Below, piece by piece: positions 43,917-52,193 of a stretch of 64,000 nucleotides of DNA. This DNA is from Didemnitutus sp047777955 (GTDB taxonomy: Bacteria > Verrucomicrobiota > Verrucomicrobiia > Opitutales > Opitutaceae): positions 1,984,001 through 2,048,000 of the forward strand of contig NZ_CP180537.1 of the NCBI RefSeq assembly GCF_047777955.1, read 5' to 3'. Position 1 is the first letter of the stretch; each line of letters begins with the position of its first letter. The translations under genes were made by a program, and so were the position numbers. The notes beneath the pieces are model-generated. The model was not told the DNA's origin, ran no database searches, and was given only the letters and a program-made list of their open reading frames with translations.

Positions 43917-45434
43917 GAGGGCGATGAGCTCCGCCGTCGCCGGCACGTCCTTGATGATCTGCGAGGGCTGGGGGCCGACGCCGAGGTAGCGCAGGTTCGG
44001 CAATGCGGCCGGCGGGCGGTCGCCGTAGGCGACGCGCACCAGGCTGCGCACCATCGCGGCGGTGTAGAGCTGCGCGGCGCGCGGCAGTTCGCCGAAGCGG
44101 CGGACGCCGGAGATGTCCTGCGTCCAGCCCGCGTGCTTTTCGTAGACGGGGCGCAGCGTCTTGCGGAGCGCCTCGTTGCGGGGGACGTGCGGGTAGCGCT
44201 TGCCGCTGGCATCCTCGTAAGCGACGCAGATGAGCAGCTCGGTCGCGCCGGTGAGCGCGTCGATTTTGTTGATCATCAGGTCCTGGTATCCGCCGTAGCG
44301 GAGCGCGTCGCCCTTTTCCACCGCGTCATACCAGCCGACCATCCGCTGGCGGCCGGTGACGGTGCCGAACTCGATCTGCTTCAGCTTCTGGCAAATCGGC
44401 AGCGCGTCGTCCATCTGGGTGAGGAAGGTGTGGGTGCCGACCTTGGTGTCGTAGGCCTTCGCGACGGCGAAGGTGTGGATCGGCTGCACCGGCACGCCCG
44501 CGCTCTCGAAGAACTCCGGCGTGAACGTGTGCGAGGCCGTGACGTTCGGCGAGAAACCGTGGCGCTTGTCGAGCCAGTAGGCCTGGCCGAACTCGCCGAC
44601 GATGGAGCGGCCCGCGGCGAGCTCGCGCAGCACGAGTTCGCGCACCTCGCCGATGTTGGCGCGCAGCTGCTGGCCGGCGTCCCAATACACGCGCGCCAGC
44701 TCGTCGACATTGAGGGTGAACGGCGCCGCGCCGCGGAAGCGGTTGAAATCGAACTCCGTCGGGGCGAACAGCCCGAGTTCGATCGCCTCGGCGTTCGCGC
44801 GCTGCTCCGCGGCCGAAAGCTTCTCGAAGAACGCCTCCCACGCCGCCGGCGACACCTGGCAGACGTGCTGGATGGTGCGCAGCGCGCGGTCGGCGCGGCC
44901 GGCGATCTTGCGCTTGAAGTAGTTCTCGCCGCCGAGGAAGTCGGCGAACGTGACCTGCCACTGGCCGGTCTCGTCCTGGTAGGACGGGGTGATGCCGCGG
45001 CCGGTGGAGCCGCGCGGCTCCTCCTTCAGGACGTTCACGCGGTAGTCCTCCCATGCGAGGTCGAGGAGGCGATGCGACAGGTCGGAGACCATCGCGCGCT
45101 CGTCGACGAGCAGGCGGCTGAAAATCGCGTAGCCCTTCGCCTCGAGCGGGCGGGCCTCCCAGAGGATCTTGCGCGGGTCGGCGACCACGCCGGCGCCGAT
45201 GGCGAGATGCGCGACGCTTTTCTCGACCACGCCCGCGGGCAGGAGGTTCAGCTTGATGCCGCCGGCCGTGTGCCCGGAGTTCGAGCCGCCGTTGACCTTG
45301 AACACCACCGAGACCGCGGCGGGCGTGTCGTGCAACTCCTGCACGACCTCGGGAATGAGGCGGCCCTTGCCTTCGTCTCCGAAGGAAATGCCGACGTCGG
45401 CGATCAACTGGCTGCGAAACGGTGTGAGCGACAT
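43911..45434 (-). CDS. purA: Divergent adenylosuccinate synthetase
   Basis: A 507-residue enzyme, about 75 residues longer than usual PurA (about 430). It should catalyse GTP-dependent coupling of IMP and aspartate in AMP synthesis. Conserved: the P-loop-like GDEGKGRL with the catalytic Asp (residue 20), NSGHT with the catalytic His, GSTGRGITPSYQD, KAYDTKVGT, GTVTGRQRMVGW and NKIDAL (G/T-KxD guanine site). Diverged: the usual EGAQG..LD..HGTYP segment reads GEFGQAYWLDKRHGFSP, and the terminal GPDR is GPQPSQ. It is probably PurA of a deep lineage; a paralogue with altered substrate (PurZ-like) is less likely because the Asp and His are kept. It stands alone on the minus strand. Confidence 0.8.
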   Translation of the reverse strand: MSLTPFRSQLIADVGISFGDEGKGRLIPEVVQELHDTPAAVSVVFKVNGGSNSGHTAGGIKLNLLPAGVVEKSVAHLAIGAGVVADPRKILWEARPLEAKGYAIFSRLLVDERAMVSDLSHRLLDLAWEDYRVNVLKEEPRGSTGRGITPSYQDETGQWQVTFADFLGGENYFKRKIAGRADRALRTIQHVCQVSPAAWEAFFEKLSAAEQRANAEAIELGLFAPTEFDFNRFRGAAPFTLNVDELARVYWDAGQQLRANIGEVRELVLRELAAGRSIVGEFGQAYWLDKRHGFSPNVTASHTFTPEFFESAGVPVQPIHTFAVAKAYDTKVGTHTFLTQMDDALPICQKLKQIEFGTVTGRQRMVGWYDAVEKGDALRYGGYQDLMINKIDALTGATELLICVAYEDASGKRYPHVPRNEALRKTLRPVYEKHAGWTQDISGVRRFGELPRAAQLYTAAMVRSLVRVAYGDRPPAALPNLRYLGVGPQPSQIIKDVPATAELIALK

Positions 45435-45575
45435 GCTGGGGGCGGCAGCCGGGAAGTGAGTCCCCAGTTGCCGAACAGCTCAAACGCGACCGGGCGCGGC
45501 GCGGCAAGGCAAAACCAAGTCATCCCCGTGCGGCGCGGGCTCGACGCCCGGCGGCGTCCGGCGCATGCTGTCCGG

Positions 45576-46505
45576 ATGCGTGCGGAGATCTTCACGGGAA
45601 CGGAGCAGGGATTCGCAGTCGTCGGGCTGCGGACGGCGGGGGCCGAGCTGGCGATGGTGCCAGCGCTGGGCGGCCGGGTCGTCAGTCTGCGCAGCCGGCG
45701 CACCGGACGCGACTGGTGCTGGCATCGCGCCGGTGTGACGTGGCTGTGGCGGAGCGCGCCGGGCGACGATTTCGGCGGCAGTCCGCAGGCGGGCATCGAC
45801 GAGTGCGTGCCCAGCGTGGCGGCGTGCGAGTGGCGCGGCCGCCGCGTGCCGGACCACGGCGAGGTCTGGTTTCAGGAATGGCGACTCGACGAGGCGGAGC
45901 TGGCCGCCGGCCGGCTGACGGCCGAGGTGACGTTGCCGGTGACGCCGCTGAAATTCCGCCGCGCCATCTCGGTCACGGCGCACGGTTTTCGTTTCGACTA
46001 CGCGCTGACGAATGTCGGCGCGGCGGCGGAGGAATACGTGTGGTGCGTGCACCCGCTGTTCACGATCGCGGACGGCGACCGCCTGGAACTGCCCCGCGAG
46101 GTGCGCACGCTGCGGGTCAACGGCGGCATCGGCACGCAGCCGATCGCGCAGGGTGATCTCTGGAGCTTCCCGGAACCGCAGCCGGGCTTCCGGCTCGACC
46201 GGCTCGAGACGCCCGGCATGCCGCGCGGTTGCATCAAGGGCTTCGCCGGTCCGCTGCGCGAGGGGTTCGCCGCCCTGGCAAACGACCGCACGGGCGACCG
46301 GCTCGAACTGCGCTGGGATGCGGCCGCGGCGCCGCTCCTCGGGCTGTGGCTCAACCGCGGCCACGCGGGTTTCCATCACGTGGCGCTCGAGCCCACGAAC
46401 GGCGCGCCGGACTCGCTGGCGCAGGCGGTGAACGACTGGAAACAGTTCGGCGTGATCCCGCCCGGCGCCACGGCGACGTGGTGGCTCGAGTGGCGCGTGA
46501 GCTGA
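45576..46505 (+). CDS. Aldose 1-epimerase-like (galactose mutarotase superfamily) protein
   Basis: A 309-residue beta-sandwich protein. ELAMVPALGGRVVSLRSRRTGRDW is the typical opening; DDFGGSPQAGIDECVPSV, FDYALTNVG and a late Glu (HHVALEPTNGAPDSLA, the position of the catalytic Glu in mutarotases) support the assignment. No signal peptide, so cytoplasmic. It may interconvert anomers of a hexose or uronate. The specific sugar cannot be deduced; the neighbours give no hint. Head-to-head with the purA-like gene, with 141 bp between starts. Confidence 0.8.
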   Translation: MRAEIFTGTEQGFAVVGLRTAGAELAMVPALGGRVVSLRSRRTGRDWCWHRAGVTWLWRSAPGDDFGGSPQAGIDECVPSVAACEWRGRRVPDHGEVWFQEWRLDEAELAAGRLTAEVTLPVTPLKFRRAISVTAHGFRFDYALTNVGAAAEEYVWCVHPLFTIADGDRLELPREVRTLRVNGGIGTQPIAQGDLWSFPEPQPGFRLDRLETPGMPRGCIKGFAGPLREGFAALANDRTGDRLELRWDAAAAPLLGLWLNRGHAGFHHVALEPTNGAPDSLAQAVNDWKQFGVIPPGATATWWLEWRVS

Positions 46506-46521
46506 GAGTCGCTCGAGCGGA

Positions 46522-48149
46522 TCAGCGACGCCTGTTCCCGCGTAGAGCGCGGAGCAGGACGAGGACGGCGACCGCGTTGAAACCCCAACTGGGTGCGCCT
46601 CCACCGCCGCCGCTCGCCGCGCTGGCCGGACTCGCCACGCTCAGGCTCAACGTGGCAGGTGCGCTGGTGACGGTTCCGAGCGAGTTGGTTACCGTGACCG
46701 TGTAGCTGCCGGCTTCGGCGTCCTGCACGTTGGCGAGGACAAGCGTGTCGGTGTTGGCTCCGGCGAGGGTGGTTCCGTTGCGGAACCACTGGAAAGACGG
46801 TGTGGGTGCGCCGGTCGCGGCGACCTGGAAAGTGACGTTGCTGCCGCGAGTGACGGTCACGCTGCGCGGTTGGGTGGTGATCACCGGGACCGCCCCCTCA
46901 GTCAGCGCTCGAACCTCTGCGGCGGTGGCGGTGACGTTGCCCCACGCGCCAAACACGGTCAGCTCGAGTTCGGTGACCGTGCCGAGCGGAGGATTTCGGT
47001 AGGAGGCCGTCGTGCTGGTGTCGTCGGACGTGAACTGGAAGTCCGACAAATCGGTGGGAGAATAGTTCGAGTAAAAGTCGGTGCTTTGACGGACTTTCCA
47101 GCGAGTGGCCAACGGCGGTGTGCCGGCGAAGGCGGCGGTTCGGCGGGCTGATCCTTTGGCTCGGATCCCTTCAAAGGGCTGGGGGCCGGATTCGGCAGCG
47201 ACGCCTCGACGTGATAGATGCCGACGTCAGTGGATTGAACGTTCGCAATCGTGTAGCTTTCGTTCGTCGCACCGGAGAGGGGCACGCCGTTGAAATACCA
47301 TTGGTAGCGGATGCGTTCGCTGCCGATGAGGGCGGTGGCGTGCGCAGTCAGCGTCACGCGCGCTCCGGCCTGAACGGCCTGACTCTGCGGGTGGTCGGTG
47401 AAGTAGGCGCCATAATAGGGCGGTGGTGACGTGCCTGGAGTGGCCGACCCAAGCTCGGCGGCCGCGTCGCTTGCGGGAGCTTCCATGACCAATCTGAATC
47501 CACGAAGCGCGTCCGGTGTATCGGTGGCGCCGTCCGCGGTGAACTCATCGGCGTTGCCGAGCACGTCGTAGCAACCCCAGTGGTTCATGTCCCGACGGTC
47601 GCTGCCTACGACGTGAATGTGTGCGCCGGCGGGTGTGCCGCGCGAGGCGCCCTGCCTCAGCTGTCTGGCCTGCGCCTCCGTCGGGAGCGAGACGCTGCGT
47701 CCCGTGCGCGCCGTCAACCACGCGCAGTAGGCGAGCGCATCGTCGCGGCTGACGCCGGTGACGGGATGGTTCGCCTGCTTCGCGGGAAGTTGACCGCCGG
47801 CCCACGTTTCGGGCCGACGGGACGAGTCGGTGGCCCGCAGAAAATCATCATACTCGAGGTTCGTGACCTCGTATCTGCCGGCGAGGAACGCGCCGAGAGC
47901 CCGGTCGTTCCCCGTGGACACGCGCACCATGTTGGCCGGGACACCGCCGCGGGCCATCGCGACGGCAGTCAGCGGATGCGGCAGCAGGTTTCCGGCTGCA
48001 TCGGCCGTTTGTCCATTCACGGCGGCGAGCCTTTCGATCAGGCGTTCGTCGTCGGTGTCATTCGGTGCGGTGGTGCTGCGCGGGGAGGCGGACGCGACGC
48101 CGGTGGCGTTCAACAGGAACAATGCAAGCAGCCAATGGGAAGAAGTCAT
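46522..48149 (-). CDS. Secreted FGE-sulfatase-like / Ig-like protein with GlyGly-CTERM-like tail, frameshifted
   Basis: About 540 residues when joined. After a signal peptide (WLLALFLLNATGVASA) comes a formylglycine-generating-enzyme-like domain (AGRYEVTNLEYDDFLRA, HPVTGVSRDDALAYCAWLTA, GCYDVLGNADEF). Two immunoglobulin-like modules follow (QAGARVTLTAHATA, then ITTQPRSVTVTRGSNVTFQVAATG), with a stretch between them that I do not recognise. The C-terminus has GGGGG, a hydrophobic helix and RGNRRR, the pattern of GlyGly-CTERM surface-sorting signals. The frame breaks somewhere in 47105-47150, where one base seems to be missing. The FGE catalytic cysteines are not evident, so a binding or structural role is more likely than an enzymatic one. 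Confidence 0.75.
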
Positions 48150-48299
48150 GGGGGCGCGCGTGTTCCCGGTCGGCCCGCCCTGGAACTTTCGGAAGGCTTC
48201 CCGTCAGCCGCGGCCTCGCAAGCAGGAAGTGAAAACGCCTCCTCAATTTAGCGGCGCTATGCTTCCTGATTAGGTATCCGGCGCCATGGCCGGCCCCCG

Positions 48300-49862
48300 T
48301 CAGCCCTTGCGGGTCGCGACCTCGATGACGTCGTGCGGCGCGGCTTCCTTCTGGCCGGCGGGCGTGACGCGGACGTAGCGGGCCTTGGCGCGGAGGTCGG
48401 GGAGCGTCTTGGCGCCGAGGTAGCCCATGCCGGACTGGACGCCGCCGATGAGCGTGTTGAGCACGTCGTCGACCGAGCCGGAGACTTCCTTGAGCGCCTC
48501 GATGCCCTCGGCGGCGACCTTGCGCACGGTGTCGTTCTTGTCGTGGCCGTAGCGCGCGGCGGAGCCGGCCTTCATCGCGGCGTGGCTGCCCATGCCGCGG
48601 TATTGCTTATAGAGCTTGCCCGAGATCTCCATGATTTCGCCCGGCGCCTCGCGGCAGCCGGCGAGCAGGCCGCCGAGGATGACCGCGTCGGCGAGGGTGA
48701 GGGCCTTCACGATGTCGCCGGACTTCGTGATGCCGCCGTCGGCGATGAGCTTCACGCCCTTCTTCGCCGCGCCCTGGCTGGCGACGTAGAGCGCGGTGAG
48801 CTGCGGGATGCCGACGCCGGCGACGACGCGCGTCGTGCAGATGGAGCCGGGGCCCTGGCCGATCTTGATGGCGTTGGCGCCGCAGTCGGCGAGGAACTCC
48901 ACGCCGGAGCCGCTGGTGACGTTGCCGGCGATGATGGGCAGGGCGGGGAAGGCGCCGCGCACGAGGCGGACGACGTCGCCCACGCCGGCGGTGTGGCCGT
49001 GCGCGGTGGAGACGGCGACGCAATCGACCGCCTCGTCAACCAGCGCGCCGACGTGCGCGATGACCTTGTCGCGGTCGAGTTCGCCGTTGGGCTTGCGGAT
49101 CGGGGAGAGGGCGGCGCCGACGACGAGGCGGAACTGCGAGTCGCGCGCGGGCTTGCGGCGGGACTTGGCCTCCGAGGTGATGCGCTCGACGTCGGAGCTG
49201 GTGATCAGGCCGCGCAGGCGGTCCTGGGTGTCGACGACGAGGATCTTGTGGATGCCGACGTGCTCGGTGAAGAACTTGTCGGCCTCCTTGATCGGATCGG
49301 CGCCGAGGGCCCGTTCGTTCACGGTGACGAGCTGCTTGCGCGGTGTCATCACGTCGGCGACCTTCTTCGACTTGTAGCGCTCCTTGACCAGGTTGCCGGA
49401 CAGGAGGCCGGCGAGCTTGCCGCTCTCCTCGACGACGGGGAAAGTGCGGAAATCGAAGCGCCGCTGCTCGATCATCTGGAGGACGTCGCCGATCGTGACG
49501 TCGGGCGAAACGGTGATCGGGTCCTGGATCAGGCCGTGCACGTGGCGCTTCACGCGGGCGACTTCCTTGATCTGGTCCTTGGCCGGGAGGTTGTAGTGGA
49601 TGAGGCCGATGCCGCCGTTGAGCGCCATCGAGATCGCCATGCGCGACTCGGTGACGGTGTCCATGTCGGACGAGATGATCGGGATCTGCAGGCGCAGGCC
49701 GTCCGCGATCACGGTCGAGGTGTCGGCGTCCTTCGGCAGGATGTCGCTGAAGAGCGTGGCGAGCGATACGTCGTCGTAGGTCAGCGCGCTCGGAGCATTG
49801 GCGGCGAAGAACGAATCGGCCGGGAGATAAAAGTCGGATTCGGCGGCAACAGACTTGGTCAT
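48300..49862 (-). CDS. guaB: Inosine-5'-monophosphate dehydrogenase
   Basis: A 520-residue cytoplasmic enzyme oxidising IMP to XMP with NAD+, the committed step to GMP. The TIM barrel is interrupted by two CBS domains (about residues 110-235). The catalytic Cys is in GQGPGSICTTRVVAGVG, and the mobile flap is YRGMGSHAAMKAG. ALTYDDVSLATLFSDILP is the expected N-terminal block. It is divergent from menC, with 89 bp between starts. Together with the divergent purA, this window carries both branches from IMP. Confidence 0.97.
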   Translation of the reverse strand: MTKSVAAESDFYLPADSFFAANAPSALTYDDVSLATLFSDILPKDADTSTVIADGLRLQIPIISSDMDTVTESRMAISMALNGGIGLIHYNLPAKDQIKEVARVKRHVHGLIQDPITVSPDVTIGDVLQMIEQRRFDFRTFPVVEESGKLAGLLSGNLVKERYKSKKVADVMTPRKQLVTVNERALGADPIKEADKFFTEHVGIHKILVVDTQDRLRGLITSSDVERITSEAKSRRKPARDSQFRLVVGAALSPIRKPNGELDRDKVIAHVGALVDEAVDCVAVSTAHGHTAGVGDVVRLVRGAFPALPIIAGNVTSGSGVEFLADCGANAIKIGQGPGSICTTRVVAGVGIPQLTALYVASQGAAKKGVKLIADGGITKSGDIVKALTLADAVILGGLLAGCREAPGEIMEISGKLYKQYRGMGSHAAMKAGSAARYGHDKNDTVRKVAAEGIEALKEVSGSVDDVLNTLIGGVQSGMGYLGAKTLPDLRAKARYVRVTPAGQKEAAPHDVIEVATRKG

Positions 49863-49951
49863 GGTGTTGCCGTTAGCGAAATACTCCGCTCCGGCGGAAC
49901 CTCAACGAGAAACTTTTGCCAAGTGCGTCTTCGGTGTCTTGCTTGGTGCGG

Positions 49952-50953
49952 ATGTCCTTGCGCTTCAGCTTCCGCACCTACCGGCGCCCGTTGCGCGCGC
50001 CGTTGCGCACGGCGCACGGCCGGTGGACGGAGCGCGAGGGGCTGCTGCTGCGGGCCGAGGCGGAGGACGGCACGGTGCGCTGGGGCGAGGTGGCGCCGAT
50101 CCCCTGGTTCGGCTCCGAGACGCTGGCGGAGGCGCGGGAGGTCTGCGCCCGGCTCGGTGACACGCTCGACGCCAGCGCGTTGGCGGCGGTGCCGGAGCGG
50201 ATGGGCTGCGTGCGCTTCGCACTCGCGAACCTGCGGGAGGACAACCAGGCCGCGCGCCCCGCGCCGGCCGCGGGTTTGCGTTTGCCGGTCGCGGCGCTGC
50301 TGCCGGCGGGCCGGGCGGCGCTCGCGGCGGCGGAGGCGAAGCTCGAGGCGGGTTTTCTGGCCTTCAAGTGGAAGGTGGGCGTCGAGCGCGCGGAAGAGGA
50401 AATGCCCGTGCTCGACGACCTGCTCGCGCGTCTGCCGGGCTACGCGAAGCTCCGCCTCGACGCCAACGGCGCGTGGTCGAATCGCGACGCGACGCGCTGG
50501 CTGGAGTTTTGCGCGGAGCGGCCGGTGGAGTTCGTCGAACAGCCGGTGCTGAAGACGGACACGCTCCTCGGCCTGGCGGAGGATTACCCGGTGAAGCTGG
50601 CCCTCGACGAGTCGGTCGCGCACCTCGCCGCGGCGCGCGAGTGGCAGGCGCGGGGCTGGAGCGGCGTGTTCGTCGTGAAGCCCGCCCTCGCCGGTCCGCT
50701 GGACGAGCTGGTCGCGTGGGCGCGCGCGACGAAGCCCGACCTGGTGCTGTCGAGCGCCATCGAGTCGGCGCTCGCGCGCGCGCAGATCCTGCGGACAGCG
50801 TTCGCCGAAAAGCTGACCGAGCGGCCGCTCGGCTTCGGCGTGGGCGAAATTTTCGGCGAGCGCGCATGGGACGGCCCGGCGATCGGGCCGTTGCTCGATG
50901 CGGCGTGGGGCGACGCCGTCGATCCGGAGGTCCTATGGAACGCCGCGAGCTAG
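49952..50953 (+). CDS. menC: o-Succinylbenzoate synthase
   Basis: A 333-residue enolase-superfamily enzyme. It dehydrates SHCHC to o-succinylbenzoate in menaquinone synthesis. The catalytic Lys is in FLAFKWKVG; metal ligands are Asp in LRLDANGAW, Glu in EFVEQPV and Asp in LALDESVA; the second Lys is in VFVVKPALAG. The assignment to MenC instead of another enolase-family member rests mainly on the following menE. The ATG at 49952 is preferred; upstream in-frame TTG starts would add an uncharacteristic extension. Its last 19 bases overlap menE. Confidence 0.88.
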   Translation: MSLRFSFRTYRRPLRAPLRTAHGRWTEREGLLLRAEAEDGTVRWGEVAPIPWFGSETLAEAREVCARLGDTLDASALAAVPERMGCVRFALANLREDNQAARPAPAAGLRLPVAALLPAGRAALAAAEAKLEAGFLAFKWKVGVERAEEEMPVLDDLLARLPGYAKLRLDANGAWSNRDATRWLEFCAERPVEFVEQPVLKTDTLLGLAEDYPVKLALDESVAHLAAAREWQARGWSGVFVVKPALAGPLDELVAWARATKPDLVLSSAIESALARAQILRTAFAEKLTERPLGFGVGEIFGERAWDGPAIGPLLDAAWGDAVDPEVLWNAAS

Positions 50954-52182
50954 CGCGCTTGCTCGGGACCGGCCCGGTCGCCGAGGCACGCCGCACGCTC
51001 GTCAGCGCGGCGGACTCCGGCGAGTTTCGCGCGGCGTTCGCGCGCGCGGTGGCGGGCACGGGCGAGGTTTTCCTGGGCAACCCGGCGTGGAGCGCCGCGG
51101 AGCGCGAGGAGTGCGCGCGCCTGCCGCTGGCGCCGACCGAGGCGACGAAGGCGCAGCTCGGCCTCGGCTGGCTGATGATTCCGACCGGCGGCTCGTCGGG
51201 GCGGTTGAAGTTTGCGCGGCACGACAGCTACACGATCGTGGCGGCGGTGCAGGGGTTTTCCACGCACTTCGGGCTCGCGCGCGTGAACGCGCTCGGTCTG
51301 CTGCCGCTGCATCACGTCAGCGGCTTCATGGCTTGGATGCGCTGCGCCGTCACCGGCGGCGAGTTCCGCCCGGCGAGCTGGAAGGCGATCGAGGCGGGCG
51401 AGCGGCCGGCATTGCCGGCGCAGGCCGATGGCTGGGTGGTTTCGCTCGTGCCGACGCAGCTGGAGCGGCTGCTCCGCGAGCCGGCGGCGGTCGAGTGGCT
51501 GCGGAGCTTTCGGATCGTTTTCCTCGGCGGGGCGCCGGCGTGGCCGGACCTGCTGGACCGCGCGGCCGAGGCGCGCGTGCCGCTGGCGCTGAGCTACGGC
51601 ATGACGGAGACCGCGGCGATGGTCGCGGCGCTGCGGCCGGAGGAATTCGCGCGCGGCGAGCGCAGCGCGGGCGGGGTGATGCCACATGCCCGGGTCGAGC
51701 TGGGCGACGACGGCGTCATCTGCATCAGCGGGCGCTCGGTGTTTCGCGGCTACTACCCGGACTGGCGGCACGAGCGGACGATGTTCGCGACGGCCGACGT
51801 CGGGCGCTTTGACGCCGCGCGGCGCCTGCACGTGCTGGGGCGGCGCGACGCGGTGATCATCTCCGGCGGCGAGAAGGTGCAGCCGCTGGAGGTCGAGGCC
51901 GTGCTGAAGTCCGCGACGGGCTGTGCGCGCGTGGCGGTGATCGGCGTCCCGGATCGCGAGTGGGGCGAGCGCGTCGTGGCCCTGTTCGCGGCGGGCGAGG
52001 GCTTCGACGTCGCGCGGGCGCGGGTCGCGGCGCAGCGCGAGCTGTCGGCGCCGCAGCGGCCGAAGGACTACCTGGCGCTCGCCGACTGGCCGCTGAGCGA
52101 GGCGGGCAAGTTGAACCGCCCGCAGCTGCGCGCGCGGGCCGAGGCGCAGCTTCGCGCTGGCGCGGGCCGCGGATCGGCCTAA
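50935..52182 (+). CDS. menE: o-Succinylbenzoate-CoA ligase
   Basis: A 415-residue adenylate-forming ligase. It activates o-succinylbenzoate to its CoA thioester. The AMP-binding loop is MIPTGGSSGRLKFA, the mid motif LSYGMTETAAMV, and the hinge region GRRDAVIISGGEKVQP, with the catalytic C-terminal Lys in SEAGKLNRPQ. It is slightly shorter than average, as is common for MenE. The ATG at 50935 overlaps menC, indicating coupling. The rest of the menaquinone pathway is elsewhere. Confidence 0.88.
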   Translation: MERRELARLLGTGPVAEARRTLVSAADSGEFRAAFARAVAGTGEVFLGNPAWSAAEREECARLPLAPTEATKAQLGLGWLMIPTGGSSGRLKFARHDSYTIVAAVQGFSTHFGLARVNALGLLPLHHVSGFMAWMRCAVTGGEFRPASWKAIEAGERPALPAQADGWVVSLVPTQLERLLREPAAVEWLRSFRIVFLGGAPAWPDLLDRAAEARVPLALSYGMTETAAMVAALRPEEFARGERSAGGVMPHARVELGDDGVICISGRSVFRGYYPDWRHERTMFATADVGRFDAARRLHVLGRRDAVIISGGEKVQPLEVEAVLKSATGCARVAVIGVPDREWGERVVALFAAGEGFDVARARVAAQRELSAPQRPKDYLALADWPLSEAGKLNRPQLRARAEAQLRAGAGRGSA

Positions 52183-52193
52183 CTGTTGCCGCG

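Noticed and set aside
43911..45434. Phage-type PurZ (2-aminoadenine synthesis)
   Set aside because: The catalytic Asp that PurZ lacks is present in GDEGKG, and the neighbours are not phage genes.
49952..50953. Muconate cycloisomerase or dipeptide epimerase
   Set aside because: The following menE gene overlaps it, making MenC the better assignment.
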